A stretch of DNA of 64,000 nt from Calditrichota bacterium (GTDB taxonomy: Bacteria > Zhuqueibacterota > Zhuqueibacteria > Zhuqueibacterales > Geothermadaptataceae): contig QQUE01000002.1 in NCBI GenBank assembly GCA_008501765.1, positions 928,336-992,335 on the forward strand. Reading direction: 5' to 3'. The notes under the pieces were generated by a model. That model saw nothing but the letters and a program-made list of their open reading frames with translations. It was not told where the DNA came from and searched no databases. Position numbers and translations under genes: made by a program. Positions 17,515-27,284 of the stretch are shown one piece after another (the first letter of the stretch is position 1; every line of letters begins with the position of its first letter).

Positions 17515-19656
17515 CTACGTAAATCCCAGGAATAAACCTGTTTGATAAAGGACGAAAGATGCGGAATACGCTAATATGAGCATATAAATGAATAAAGCCA
17601 GCGGCCAGCGCCATGTGTTTGTTTCCCGGCGAATGATTGCCAAAGTAGACATGCACTGGCACGCAAGAACGAAAAATACCATCAGCGATAAAGCTGTCAA
17701 ATGGGTAAAAACCGGCTTGCCGGTAATATCGTTTTTATCTTTTTTCATCGCATCCCGCAGCCCGATTGATGTTTCGTCGGCATCTTGAATATTATAGAGT
17801 GTACCCAGGGTACTCACCATTACCTCTCTGGCTGCAAAGGAGGTAATTAATCCGACACCGATTTTCCAGTCAAAACCCAATGGTTGAATGGCCGGTTCAA
17901 TGAAGTGACCAAGCTGTCCAGCGTAAGTCTGATCGATATTATTTGAATTATTTGCAGAATCAGTGCGTGGAAATGTTGCCAAAAACCACAAGATGATTGA
18001 TATTGCGAGAATGATTTTGCCGGCGTTTTTAACAAATGCGCTTCCTGCCTCATAAACACGCAAGAAAATAAAACGCCAAACAGGGATTCTGTATGGCGGT
18101 AGTTCCATAATAAAATTGGATGATTGACCTTTAATTACAAATTTACCCAAAAGAGATGCGGATAAAATGCTAATTACGATTCCAAGAAAATACATGCCCA
18201 ATAAAGTGAGCGCCGGTAAATAGAAAAATCCACCAAACCAAATATTGGGAATGAAGGCGCCAATCATTAACGTGTAAACGGGGAGCCGGGCGCTGCAGCT
18301 CATAAACGGAGCCACTAAAATCGTTATCAGTCGATCACGGGTGTTGTGGATGGTTCTGGCCGCCATTATTCCCGGAATAGCACAGGCAAATGAACTTAAT
18401 AATGGAATTACCGACTGCCCACTCAGCCCAATTCGCGCCATCGCCCGATCTAAAATAAATGCAACGCGTGAAAGATACCCGCTGTCTTCCAGAATTGAAA
18501 CAAATAAAAACAAGAGCATTATTTGGGGAAGAAAGACGAGTACGGCCCCGACGCCTGAAATCACACCATCGACTAATAAATCACGCAACATGCCTGCCGG
18601 TAGATAGTGCCGAACAACTTCCCCGGTGCTGGCAATTGAATTTTCGATAAGTTCCATCGGTGCTTCTGCCCATGAATAAACAGCCTGAAAAATGGCGCTT
18701 AATACCAAAAACATAATAATTGGGCCGAGAATTTTGTGTGTTAAAAAACGATCGATTTTATCGTTTAACGACGGTTCCGGATTCGGTCGGTGAATGACGA
18801 CTTTATTTATAATTTTATCTATTGCGTCGTACCGGGCCTGAATTTCAACCTGTTCCCACGGGATGGTGTTTTTAGAGAAGGATTCTCGCGCTTTTTGCAC
18901 GAGACCATTTAGTTCGTGATCGCCTGAATTGGCAGTCCATCTTTGTAAAGATTTATCATCCGAGATGACTTTCAAGGCTTCGATGAGCGCTACTTTTGCA
19001 GACATCTTGTGTGCGTTGCCAAACCAGGAAATTATCGGTTTCACGACACCATTTTTTTCAATATTTGAAAAGAGAAAACCGGTTTTCTGCGGATTTTTTT
19101 TCTGGTTTTTAATGGTCGTAATCGCTTGTCTAAGCTCGGGAATACCAATTTCTTTTTTGGCCACAGCAGGAATAATGGGAATTTGCAGATTCTCTGACAA
19201 CGCCTGGACATCTATTTTAATGCCCTCTTTTTCGGCCACATCCATCATGTTGAGTACGAGAATAATGGGAATCCCAAGTTCATCAATTTGGCTGCACAAA
19301 AAAAGGCCACGACCCAGATTTGTGGCATCGGCTGCGACGATAATTAAATCGAGAGGTGGTTCGTGCGGAGATGATCCGGTGATAATATCGGAGGCAATTT
19401 TTTCGTCAAGAGAGCGGGAGGCGATACTGTAGAGGCCGGGTAAATCGATTAAGCGGAATTTTGTCCCTTCGGAATCGGCGAAATCCCCGAATTTTCGCTC
19501 AACCGTAACACCGGGATAATTTGCCACCTTTTGGCGCAGCCCGGTGAGGGCATTAAAAAGAGTCGTTTTCCCACAATTCGGATTTCCAACGAGTGCAATG
19601 TTTAATTTTTTTTCGTTTGAACTGGCAAGCTGCTGATTATGAAAAACTTCGGCCAT
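17515..19656 (-). CDS. feoB: Ferrous iron transporter FeoB
   Basis: 713 residues. N-terminal G-domain with G1 GNPNCGKTTLFNAL, G3 DLPGLYS, and G4 NMMD (residues about 20-140), then a linker (GDI) domain. The membrane part has two Gate domains (VFLPQIMLLFLFVSILEDSGYLSRVAF; FAAREVMVSTLGTLY) and the transmembrane segments expected for a polytopic inner-membrane permease. It imports Fe(II) from the periplasm. The gene starts 5 bp after feoA, so the two are coupled. It lies downstream of a DtxR-type regulator, so iron-dependent control of the whole operon is likely. Confidence 0.97.
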   Translation of the reverse strand: MAEVFHNQQLASSNEKKLNIALVGNPNCGKTTLFNALTGLRQKVANYPGVTVERKFGDFADSEGTKFRLIDLPGLYSIASRSLDEKIASDIITGSSPHEPPLDLIIVAADATNLGRGLFLCSQIDELGIPIILVLNMMDVAEKEGIKIDVQALSENLQIPIIPAVAKKEIGIPELRQAITTIKNQKKNPQKTGFLFSNIEKNGVVKPIISWFGNAHKMSAKVALIEALKVISDDKSLQRWTANSGDHELNGLVQKARESFSKNTIPWEQVEIQARYDAIDKIINKVVIHRPNPEPSLNDKIDRFLTHKILGPIIMFLVLSAIFQAVYSWAEAPMELIENSIASTGEVVRHYLPAGMLRDLLVDGVISGVGAVLVFLPQIMLLFLFVSILEDSGYLSRVAFILDRAMARIGLSGQSVIPLLSSFACAIPGIMAARTIHNTRDRLITILVAPFMSCSARLPVYTLMIGAFIPNIWFGGFFYLPALTLLGMYFLGIVISILSASLLGKFVIKGQSSNFIMELPPYRIPVWRFIFLRVYEAGSAFVKNAGKIILAISIILWFLATFPRTDSANNSNNIDQTYAGQLGHFIEPAIQPLGFDWKIGVGLITSFAAREVMVSTLGTLYNIQDADETSIGLRDAMKKDKNDITGKPVFTHLTALSLMVFFVLACQCMSTLAIIRRETNTWRWPLALFIYMLILAYSASFVLYQTGLFLGFT

Positions 19657-19661
19657 TAAAT

Positions 19662-19898
19662 TTAACTCGTCAGAAAGGGCTTTGATAGCAAAATACGCTT
19701 TGCCAGGTTTCGACGGAGAGAGAGGTCGTACCCTCTTAATCGAACCTGTATGGGATCTCCGAATGGAGCGTTCTTTATAAATTTAATTTTACTACCGATT
19801 ATCAATCCCATTTCAAGCAAGCGGAAATCATCGGTTATTTCGTTTGCGTAGCCGCTAATGACGGCCTCTTCGCCAGGGTTTAAATCATCCAGTGTCAT
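19662..19898 (-). CDS. feoA: Ferrous iron transport protein A
   Basis: 78 residues, a single SH3-like FeoA domain. The core GEEAVISGYANE, RLLEMGLIIGSKIKFIK and IQVRLRGYDLSLRRNLAKRI matches the family closely, including the conserved 'MG' and 'R-G-Y-x-L-S-L' pattern. It is a cytosolic partner that supports FeoB-mediated Fe(II) uptake. AAGGAAATAAAAT precedes the ATG. It lies between dtxR and feoB. Confidence 0.95.
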   Translation of the reverse strand: MTLDDLNPGEEAVISGYANEITDDFRLLEMGLIIGSKIKFIKNAPFGDPIQVRLRGYDLSLRRNLAKRILLSKPFLTS

Positions 19899-19972
19899 AT
19901 TTTATTTCCTTATTCCGTATTCTAAACCAGCACAACTTTCCGGTTCCGATTCGGTTTCCTGTTATTAAATTA

Positions 19973-20512
19973 TTATCTTAAAACATTGCCGATTAATTTT
20001 TTATCGGCCAAAAGACAGTCAAGTTCACAAACTTCACAACTTTCTGTTTCATCACATTTATGACGAAAGTTGGCAAAATCATCCAATAATTTTTGCGCTT
20101 TTTTCGGGTCATTCAGTAAAAAATTCATAAACGATAATAGTTTTTCACCTGTTTTGGTGCTGATGAGGTGTTCAATTTTACAGGCGTCGATATTCGCTGT
20201 TTCTTCCGGGACTTTTAAAATATCTTTGAAAAATTTTGTCAGAACGCGGCGCTTCAGATAAATAACCTTTGTTATCGAGGCCCCGGATTCTGAGAGCCGT
20301 AAAAATTTATTTTCGTCTTCTGTTACCAGGCCGCGTTCTTTTAAGGCTTTCAAAGTTATTGATGCACTTCCCCGGGTTATGTCAAGTGTTCTGGCCACAT
20401 CGGTGACCCGGGCATAGCCATTTTTATCCAACAAATCACTGATGGCGGTCAAGTGATGTGCCGCGGAATGAGTAATAATATTCTGTTCAAACTCTTTCCA
20501 AACCATTTCCAT
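19973..20512 (-). CDS. DtxR/MntR-family metal-dependent regulator
   Basis: About 179 residues. An N-terminal winged helix (ISDLLDKNGYARVTDVARTLDITRGSASITLKALKERGLV) is followed by the metal-binding/dimerisation domain (LTKFFKDILKVPEETANIDACKIEHLIS), the arrangement of DtxR/MntR-type repressors. The C-terminus has a compact CX5CX2CX3C cluster (HKCDETESCEVCELDC) that is not part of classic DtxR and may bind metal or a cluster. It is the first gene of the feo operon and probably senses Fe(II) to control it. The ATG at 20512 is preferred over an upstream TTG at 20542. It is preceded by a strong promoter. Confidence 0.85.
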   Translation of the reverse strand: MEMVWKEFEQNIITHSAAHHLTAISDLLDKNGYARVTDVARTLDITRGSASITLKALKERGLVTEDENKFLRLSESGASITKVIYLKRRVLTKFFKDILKVPEETANIDACKIEHLISTKTGEKLLSFMNFLLNDPKKAQKLLDDFANFRHKCDETESCEVCELDCLLADKKLIGNVLR

Positions 20513-20585
20513 AAGAGCCCTGTTTTTGAATATACTGTTCAATTATTAGCTTTGGTAACATTTGTTTGGGTCTTAAAACACACGG

Positions 20586-20614
20586 ATAGTACGCAAAATA
20601 ATCTCATTTGTCAA
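20586..20614 (-). promoter_or_regulatory. Sigma-70 promoter of the dtxR-feoAB operon
   Basis: Minus strand: -35 TTGACA (20614-20609), 17-bp spacer, -10 TACTAT (20591-20586), about 70 bp upstream of the dtxR start. It matches the consensus almost perfectly. No DtxR-type palindrome is obvious over it, so the operator, if present, is degenerate. Confidence 0.8.
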
Positions 20615-20724
20615 TAAAATTATTGCTGATAAATTTATTTTTTTGCAGCAAAATGATGTGCCAAAAAGCAGGTTTTATTGGTGCTTGGCGTTAGTGCATT
20701 TTTATGCAAATTGAAGAGAAAATC

Positions 20725-20755
20725 CCATTGTTAAACAGTGATTTTATAACAATGG
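20725..20755 (-). terminator. Hairpin downstream of transketolase gene
   Basis: An 8-bp inverted repeat (CCATTGTT/AACAATGG) with a 15-nt loop lies 4 bp after the transketolase stop. On the minus strand it is followed by GATTTTC, so it is only a weak candidate for intrinsic termination. Confidence 0.4.
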
Positions 20756-20759
20756 ATAA

Positions 20760-22769
20760 TCAAAGAATTTCCAAAGCTTTCGCGGCGATATTTTCTGCTG
20801 TAAAACCATACTTTTCAAAAAGTGTGTTCGCAGGACCGGATTTACCAAATTCATTATCAATTGCTACTGTTGTGCCTGCGTCACCAACATATTTTTCCCA
20901 GCATTGAGAAATGCCTGCTTCGATGGCCACACGTTTTTTAATTGTTGCTGGCAGAATTTCATTTTTATAATCATGCGGTTGCGCTTCGAATAATTCCATA
21001 CTGGGCATGCTGACAACACGCGTTGCCACGCCTTTATTCTGCAATATTTCCGCTGCCCGCAGCGTCGGATGCACCTCACTGCCAGTTGCGATCAATATTA
21101 ATTCGGGACTGTTATTTTCTGCTTCTTGCAAAATATAAGCACCTTTTTGGGTGGCGTTGGCAGCGCCATATTTATTTCGATCAAGCGTAGGCAGGTTCTG
21201 CCGGGTCAGTGCTAAAATCACCGGGCCGGTTTTTATTTCGATCGCTGTTTTCCAGGCTACGGCGACCTCGTTTGCATCACACGGGCGAATGAATGTGACA
21301 TTGGGGATGGAGCGTAACGCAGCAAAATGTTCAATCGGCTGGTGTGTTGGGCCGTCTTCACCGACGCCGATGCTATCGTGGGTTAAAATATACAGCACGG
21401 GTAATTTCATCAGTGCGGTCAACCGCAGGGATGGGCGTAAATAATCAGAAAAGATGAGAAAAGTGCTGCAATAGGGCCGCACCATTTTGGTTAATGCTAT
21501 CCCATTGCAAATGCTCGCCATCGCATTTTCGCGCACACCAAAGTGCATATTGCGGTTTTCATATCCACCTGGCAGAAAATCACCGCTGCATTTCATCAGC
21601 GTCTTTGTGCTTGGCGCTAAGTCAGCGGATCCTCCGATAAGTTCCGGCATATTGTCAGCGATTGCATTCAAAACCTGTCCACCGCTGGCGCGCGTTGCAG
21701 TTCCTTTCGTGTCAGCTTGAAAATCCGGAATTGTGGCGGCCCAATCCAACGGGAGGTCACCGGCAAGTCGGCGATTGAACTCAGCGGCTAACTTTGGGTG
21801 GGCATTTTTATATTCTGCAAATAGTTTTTCCCACGCTTGTTGTCGGGCGGAGCCGCGTTGCACAGCCTTTCGAAAAGAGGTGAGTACATCATCAGCGATA
21901 TAAAAATCTTCATTTTCCGGTAAATTAAGGGCGCGTTTTGTTGCTTTAATTTCCTCGGCGCCAAGGGGTTCGCCATGGATCGAAGCCGTTCCGGCTTTAT
22001 TGGGTGCGCCGCAGCCAATGGTCGTGCGTGCTGCGATCAACGATGGTTTGTCCGTGACATTTTTTGCATTTTTAATCGCATCAAAGAATGCGGTGGGATC
22101 GTTCCCGTATTCAATGGTTTGGGTGTGCCAGCCATAAGAATCAAAGCGCGCGACGCGATCTTCGGTAAATGCAATTTTAGTATCACCTTCGATACTTATA
22201 TGATTGTCATCGTAAAAATAGATGAGTTTCCCTAATTTTAATGTACCTGCGAGCGAGGCGGCCTCAGCGCTCAGGCCTTCCATTAAATCGCCATCGCCAA
22301 GAATGGCATAGGTATAAAAATCTACAATATCCAGTCCGGGTTTATTGAAAATTGCTGCCAGATGCGCTTCAGCAATAGCCATCCCAATGCCATTGGCAAA
22401 TCCCTGTCCCAGTGGCCCTGTTGTAGTTTCAACGCCGGGCACTTCACCTGTTTCCGGGTGTCCCGGTGTTTTGCTGCCCCATTGCCGGAAATTTTTGAGA
22501 TCGTCCAGGCTAAGATCATAGCCGCTCAGATGCAACAAACTGTAAACAAGCATTGAACCGTGCCCTCCGGACAGGATAAACCGATCGCGATTTGGCCAGG
22601 AGGGATCGTTAGGATTGTGCTTGAGAAAGCGGTCCCAGAGAACATAGGCCATCGGTGCCGCACCCATCGGTAAACCCGGGTGACCGGAATTGGCCTTTTG
22701 AATGGCATCAATTGAAAGAGTTCGGATGGTGTTTATGCATTGAATATCAAGCTGAGATATTTCATTCAT
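20760..22769 (-). CDS. tkt: Transketolase
   Basis: 669 residues, full length. It transfers two-carbon ketol units between sugar phosphates using thiamine diphosphate in the non-oxidative pentose phosphate pathway. The N-terminal PP domain has [38 protein letters not shown] and the ThDP-binding [13 protein letters not shown]. The middle Pyr domain has [17 protein letters not shown], with the catalytic Glu, and [16 protein letters not shown]. The C-terminal domain has [16 protein letters not shown]. Start ATG at 22769 follows AAAGGATCC. The gene is single, behind an 860-bp gene-free region. Confidence 0.97.
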   Translation of the reverse strand: MNEISQLDIQCINTIRTLSIDAIQKANSGHPGLPMGAAPMAYVLWDRFLKHNPNDPSWPNRDRFILSGGHGSMLVYSLLHLSGYDLSLDDLKNFRQWGSKTPGHPETGEVPGVETTTGPLGQGFANGIGMAIAEAHLAAIFNKPGLDIVDFYTYAILGDGDLMEGLSAEAASLAGTLKLGKLIYFYDDNHISIEGDTKIAFTEDRVARFDSYGWHTQTIEYGNDPTAFFDAIKNAKNVTDKPSLIAARTTIGCGAPNKAGTASIHGEPLGAEEIKATKRALNLPENEDFYIADDVLTSFRKAVQRGSARQQAWEKLFAEYKNAHPKLAAEFNRRLAGDLPLDWAATIPDFQADTKGTATRASGGQVLNAIADNMPELIGGSADLAPSTKTLMKCSGDFLPGGYENRNMHFGVRENAMASICNGIALTKMVRPYCSTFLIFSDYLRPSLRLTALMKLPVLYILTHDSIGVGEDGPTHQPIEHFAALRSIPNVTFIRPCDANEVAVAWKTAIEIKTGPVILALTRQNLPTLDRNKYGAANATQKGAYILQEAENNSPELILIATGSEVHPTLRAAEILQNKGVATRVVSMPSMELFEAQPHDYKNEILPATIKKRVAIEAGISQCWEKYVGDAGTTVAIDNEFGKSGPANTLFEKYGFTAENIAAKALEIL

Positions 22770-23628
22770 GGAGGATCCTTTCATTCATAAAACGGGTAAT
22801 CCTTCAATTCAAAACTATGATTTCGAATAGTTATAGTTAGTCGTGCGAGGATGATTTTTATCATTAAAAACAATTATTTACAAATTTTTAAAACGAGGCG
22901 ATCTATAAAGCTAAAATATGCACCGATCTGAGCAAAAAAATATGAACCTCGATAATACAACAAGTCCTTTAAACTATCAAGTGAAAAGCGTGCGATTTGT
23001 TCTCTATCTTGATGAGATTTTGCGGAGGCACAGGTAAATATAGGGCATGATTTTTATAATTTGGGATGTGTTTTTACGAATTCTTCGAAAATATTATCAC
23101 TTCAGTGAAGAAGTGGCTAAATAATTTCTTCAATTTAATAAAATGACAGCTACATACTATGTGAATTACTCTTTCAATTGGGAATAGTTATATTTATATT
23201 TCACAGAGATTGATATTTTTAGGATATCGAATCGTTAGAAAAGAGCTTTTTTACTAATCAAAATCTGATTGGCTATATTTACATATCAGCCAGATCTTCT
23301 TTCCTGTCGATAAATTAGGATTTATTCCTTGTGTCTTTTGTTTTATAAGGAAAAATGTCATCCCTACAAAATTGCACTAATTGAAAAGAATTTCAAGCAG
23401 CCGGGACTCCTGGTCTGTCGATTAATTTGTTTTGAGATATTTCGATGGACAAAAGTTCGTTCAGGTAATTTACCAATGATTGGCAATGCGGTCAATTCTA
23501 TATAAGATAATAAATTATAGCGTCTTAAAAGAAATTTATATTTTGTCTATTGAACAAAGTGGTTTCAAAATTTTCAGAACGCGTGTATCATTCTTAAATT
23601 GGGATTTATTTTTTCTGGAGAAAATTGA
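22770..23628. other. 859-bp A/T-rich gene-free region
   Basis: The largest gap in the window between protein genes. No frame of useful length, tRNA or repeat family is present. It contains an A/T-rich hairpin near 23266-23300 (GGCTATAT/ATATcAGCC flanked by ATCT/AGAT). It must contain the promoters of transketolase (leftward) and of the PEGA protein (rightward), but none is clear enough to call. Confidence 0.5.
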
Positions 23629-24654
23629 ATGCTGAGCCAGATAAAAAAAATTACCGAAACCAGGTCCTTTGGATGGGGCCGGATAAGAAAAATAGTGCTG
23701 GTAATTGCAGGCTGCTTGATCGTTTATTTGGTCTATAATTATTATTACACCAGCAAGGGATATCTGTACATTGATTCAGCGCCGTCTGGGGCAAACATTC
23801 GAATTAATGAAAAACAGCTTGCAGAAGTTACGCCTTCTCTTGTCGGTCCTTTGCGCCCGGGCAAGCATGAAATATTGCTCCAACTTCCAAGCTACGAAAC
23901 CTGGTACACTGAAATTAAGGTACCACGCAATGATACATTGTGGTTGACACCCGAACTCATTGTGCGACCCGGCTCCTTTTCATCGTTAGATATTTTATCT
24001 ACTCCCGGAGATGCCAGTATTTTTATCGATGATATTCTACAGCAAGCGACTACACCAGCTGTTTTGACCAGAATTAAACCTGGCCCGCATCATATCCAAA
24101 TACAAAAACAGGGCTTTACTTCAATAGACACAATCCTGTTTTTACGACCGAGAAGTGAAAAGCTGGAGTTCATGCTCCAGCGATCAGCCGGAAGTTTGAT
24201 AATTAATTCAACCCCATCCCAGGCTAATATTTGGTTCGACGGCAAATTGCTCAGTTCAAAAACACCGCATCAAGTGGATAATATTGATATTGGCCTGTAT
24301 ACGGTTGAATTAGGGCGGAATGGGTATAAAAAATCTAAAAAAACAGTAAATATTCAAACGGATCAAACAGCCTCACTCAATTTCAAGTTGGATAAATTGA
24401 AAGCAAGCAAGGGCTTTGGTAAAATATTGATTACAGCTGCAATTGTCACACAAAATGACCGTGAGCGGACATCCTTTCCAGCTATTTTTATTGATGATGA
24501 AATCAGGGGGCAAGCTCCTTCTACTCTTAGCCTGCCAGTGGGTGAATATACAATAGAAGCGCGGTTAAGCGGGTTTTCGTCTTTGCAAAAAACTGTGACT
24601 ATCTTGGCAAATCGAACGATTCATCACAAATTCGAATTCAGTAAGAATAATTAA
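23629..24654 (+). CDS. PEGA-domain repeat membrane protein
   Basis: 341 residues. A single N-terminal membrane helix (residues 22-44) is followed by an exported part made of four PEGA-type beta modules. The repeats begin YLYIDSAPSGANIRINEK, LDILSTPGDASIFIDD, LIINSTPSQANIWFDG and a more divergent one at FPAIFIDDEIRG; each continues with a GP/LPxGxHxI or VGEYTIEA turn. PEGA modules are found in surface or periplasmic proteins and are thought to mediate contacts with the cell wall or S-layer. GGAGAAAATTGA precedes the ATG. lspA lies 165 bp downstream, with its own promoter. Confidence 0.78.
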   Translation: MLSQIKKITETRSFGWGRIRKIVLVIAGCLIVYLVYNYYYTSKGYLYIDSAPSGANIRINEKQLAEVTPSLVGPLRPGKHEILLQLPSYETWYTEIKVPRNDTLWLTPELIVRPGSFSSLDILSTPGDASIFIDDILQQATTPAVLTRIKPGPHHIQIQKQGFTSIDTILFLRPRSEKLEFMLQRSAGSLIINSTPSQANIWFDGKLLSSKTPHQVDNIDIGLYTVELGRNGYKKSKKTVNIQTDQTASLNFKLDKLKASKGFGKILITAAIVTQNDRERTSFPAIFIDDEIRGQAPSTLSLPVGEYTIEARLSGFSSLQKTVTILANRTIHHKFEFSKNN

Positions 24655-24728
24655 TCTCACCCTGGAACACTTAAAATCCAATACTTGGCTATGAATTAAG
24701 CCTGATGACCAAAGTTGATCAATTTAGG

Positions 24729-24757
24729 TTGACAGGTTGGCAATTAATCTTTATATT
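24729..24757 (+). promoter_or_regulatory. Sigma-70 promoter of lspA
   Basis: -35 TTGACA (24729-24734), 17-bp spacer, -10 TATATT (24752-24757), 62 bp upstream of the lspA start codon. Confidence 0.78.
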
Positions 24758-24819
24758 TCGTGTTCTTCAAAATAACGAAATTTTTCTAAATATAAAGCCA
24801 GTGTTGTTGGAGTCTGATA

Positions 24820-25392
24820 TTGCCTAAAAAATTATTTCCTAACAGGATGTTTCTATCAATTTTTATAATTGTTGTTTGCCTGGTTTTTGATCAAGCCACA
24901 AAAACGATCGCACACGAAAATCTACCCCGTTTCCATAAAATTTCATTTATAAATGATACTATTCGACTCCAATATGCAGAAAATGCCGGTGCGGCTTTTA
25001 GTATTGGCGCCAATCTCCCTGAAGCATGGCGTTGGGCCATTTTCGGTTTGGGGCAAGGTATTTTTCTGCTCCTTCTCGCTTATTATCTCATCAAAAACCG
25101 GCACCAAATGGCGGTTCAATTTTATGGATTTGTTTTCATCCTTGGTGGTGGGTTGGGCAATTTTCTCGATCGTTTGTATCGTGATGGCGTCGTTGTGGAT
25201 TTTTTAAATGTGGGCTTTGGCACAATTCGAACAGCTATCTTCAATGTGGCGGATATGGCGATAACTCTTGGCCTGGCGCTGCTGATCTGGAGCATGATCC
25301 AGCAATCACGGGAGGAAAAGAAGGAAGACCTCGACGCCATCGACGATGAGCTGCCAGCAAAATTACAGAGTGAAGACCCCAATCCCCTGTAA
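24820..25392 (+). CDS. lspA: Lipoprotein signal peptidase
   Basis: 190 residues. It is the inner-membrane aspartyl protease that cleaves prolipoprotein signal peptides after lipidation by Lgt, which fits the many lipoproteins in this window. Four membrane helices are visible. Conserved boxes are DQATK, AENAGAAFSIG, GGGLGNFLDRLYRDGVVVDFL (catalytic Asp in FLDR/VVDF) and FNVADMAI (second catalytic Asp). The C-terminal tail is charged. The start codon is TTG, supported by GGAG 7 nt upstream. It converges with modC, leaving only 4 bp. Confidence 0.93.
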   Translation: MPKKLFPNRMFLSIFIIVVCLVFDQATKTIAHENLPRFHKISFINDTIRLQYAENAGAAFSIGANLPEAWRWAIFGLGQGIFLLLLAYYLIKNRHQMAVQFYGFVFILGGGLGNFLDRLYRDGVVVDFLNVGFGTIRTAIFNVADMAITLGLALLIWSMIQQSREEKKEDLDAIDDELPAKLQSEDPNPL

Positions 25393-25396
25393 ATAA

Positions 25397-26479
25397 TCAG
25401 GTAATGCGTCTAAAAGCTGTTGCTTTGATGACGAGGTAAACTTTAAGATTATTTTTCAGCTTGAGATTGTCCCGCGTTTTTTCAACCACTTCTGCCCACA
25501 CAGGAATCCCTGCATCCACCTGTATAAAAATGCGTTCTCCAATGCGTTGAATCTGGGAAATCTTTCCGGGCAAAATATTTCGAGCAGAAAGACCGCTGGG
25601 CATTTTTGTGGCTAAAATAATCTCTGATGCCGGCACATCCAAAAAAAAATCTTCCTCGGGTATATCTTCGAAATAGGGCAAAACAAATTTGACGCCATTC
25701 GATTCTACCAAACTGGTCCGTGCTCTTTCATCCTGCTCGACAAGCCGAACTTTAAATATATTCTGCAGCATATTGTTCGGAAGCATGCTCGATGAAAAAT
25801 AATTGGCCAAAACCTCAAACGGAGATCCGGTCGCCTCCACTTTGCCATTATTCATTAAAATCACTTCAGTTGCAATATTGAGCACTGTTGAGATATCGTG
25901 GGAAACGTAAATGATGGGCATGTCAAAGCGCTGGTGGATTTTTTTTAACGCGGTTAACAGGCTGATTTTCGTTGGTTGGTCAATGGCGGCAAAAGGTTCA
26001 TCCATTAATAAAAGGATTGGTGAGGCCAACAAGGCGCGTCCGATGGCAACGCGCTGGCTTTCGCCGCCTGAAAGGGATGAAGGGTCGCGTTTGAGAAGGG
26101 GTGAAAGCCCTAAAAAATCAATGACTTGCCCGATATCGAACCGCCGCTCATTGACCGGAGTTAAATCATAACCAAAAACCAAATTTTGTCGGACAGACAA
26201 GTGGGGAAATAAACGGCTATCCTGAAAAACATGGCCAATTTTTCGCTTTTCCGGTTTTATAAAAATATCAGAATTTTTCGAGAATAGAATTTTTTCCCCA
26301 ATGTTTATAAATCCTTTTGCCGGTCGAATCAAACCGGAGATACATTTTAATGTCGTCGTTTTACCACAACCGGAAGGACCAAAAAGTGCCGTAAAACCAC
26401 AGGTAATTTCAGCGGAAAAGTTGAGCGCAAAATGGCCTAATTTTAATGAAAATTCAGCCTGAATCAACGGTTTATTCAT
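25397..26479 (-). CDS. modC: Molybdate ABC transporter ATP-binding protein
   Basis: 360 residues. Walker A is GPSGCGKTTTLKC, the ABC signature LSGGESQRVAIGRALL, Walker B LLLMDEPFAAID, with the switch His in YVSHD. The C-terminal extension (about 290-360, LSARNILPGKISQIQ, KNNLKVYLVIKATAF) is the molybdate/TOBE (Mop-like) regulatory domain seen in ModC. It powers the inner-membrane permease ModB. Its start overlaps the modB 3' end by 8 bp, so the two are translationally coupled; GGAG is 7 nt upstream. Tungstate rather than molybdate is possible. Confidence 0.93.
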   Translation of the reverse strand: MNKPLIQAEFSLKLGHFALNFSAEITCGFTALFGPSGCGKTTTLKCISGLIRPAKGFINIGEKILFSKNSDIFIKPEKRKIGHVFQDSRLFPHLSVRQNLVFGYDLTPVNERRFDIGQVIDFLGLSPLLKRDPSSLSGGESQRVAIGRALLASPILLLMDEPFAAIDQPTKISLLTALKKIHQRFDMPIIYVSHDISTVLNIATEVILMNNGKVEATGSPFEVLANYFSSSMLPNNMLQNIFKVRLVEQDERARTSLVESNGVKFVLPYFEDIPEEDFFLDVPASEIILATKMPSGLSARNILPGKISQIQRIGERIFIQVDAGIPVWAEVVEKTRDNLKLKNNLKVYLVIKATAFRRIT

Positions 26480-27161
26480 GGGTGGGCTCCACCGGATTTC
26501 GCCATCGTCGCAGGAGCATTTCCGATACGATCAAGCTACCAAATGAGAAAGCAATTGCTATACAAATAAGCACGATAATTTCCGGCTCACGCCTGGTTTG
26601 ATTCGCGAGCGAAAATACAGCCAGCGGTATTGTTTGTGTTTCTCCCGCAATATTGCCGGCAAACATAATTGTGGCACCAAATTCTCCGAGGCAACGGGCA
26701 AAGGCCAACAGCAAACCGGCGATAATCCCATTGGATGCCAGTGGCAAGGTTATATGCCAAAAAACACGCCAGCGATTGGCTCTTAGCGTGTGTGCGGCTT
26801 CCTCTATTTTGGGATCGATATTTTCGATTGCCACACGGATGGCACGCACACAAAGAGGAAAGGCAACAACGGCCGCTGCGATTGCAGCGGCTTGCCAGGT
26901 AAAGCTTAGAGAAACACCCAAAAAGTGATATAGATATTTTCCGATAATCCCATTTCTACCGAGTACGATGAGCAGAAAATAGCCGGTTATGACAGGTGGT
27001 AACACCAGCGGCAAGTTGACAATTGTGTCTACCAAAATTTTGCCATAAAATCTTTTTCGCGCGAGAAGCCAACCGATGGCGATAGCGAATGGTAAATCGA
27101 TGAGCGTTGCAATAAGCGCTATTTTTAGCGAAAGCTGGACAATTTCACTGATTGGAGTCAA
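26472..27161 (-). CDS. modB: Molybdate ABC transporter permease
   Basis: 229 residues, an integral membrane permease with five to six helices. The cytoplasmic coupling loop is EEAAHTLRANRWRVFWHITLPLASNGI (EAA-like motif), followed by the family signature LGEFGATIMFAGNIAGET. It forms the channel of the molybdate importer. The start codon is TTG with no obvious ribosome binding site; an in-frame stop lies directly upstream, so no longer form is possible. It is third in the uvrA-modA-modB-modC order. Confidence 0.92.
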   Translation of the reverse strand: MTPISEIVQLSLKIALIATLIDLPFAIAIGWLLARKRFYGKILVDTIVNLPLVLPPVITGYFLLIVLGRNGIIGKYLYHFLGVSLSFTWQAAAIAAAVVAFPLCVRAIRVAIENIDPKIEEAAHTLRANRWRVFWHITLPLASNGIIAGLLLAFARCLGEFGATIMFAGNIAGETQTIPLAVFSLANQTRREPEIIVLICIAIAFSFGSLIVSEMLLRRWRNPVEPTHE

Positions 27162-27284
27162 GATTTAAAACCATGGATAAATTTATTTCAGAGTTGAATG
27201 AGAAATATTTAAATTGAAAATACGATTTTTCCTGAAGAAATACATTCAAAAACGATGGTTGAGCAGCCATTTTTAATACCGGTT

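Noticed and set aside
22770-23628. Missed gene or regulatory RNA in the 859-bp gap
   Set aside because: No frame with codon bias and no multi-helix structure was seen, only one A/T-rich hairpin.
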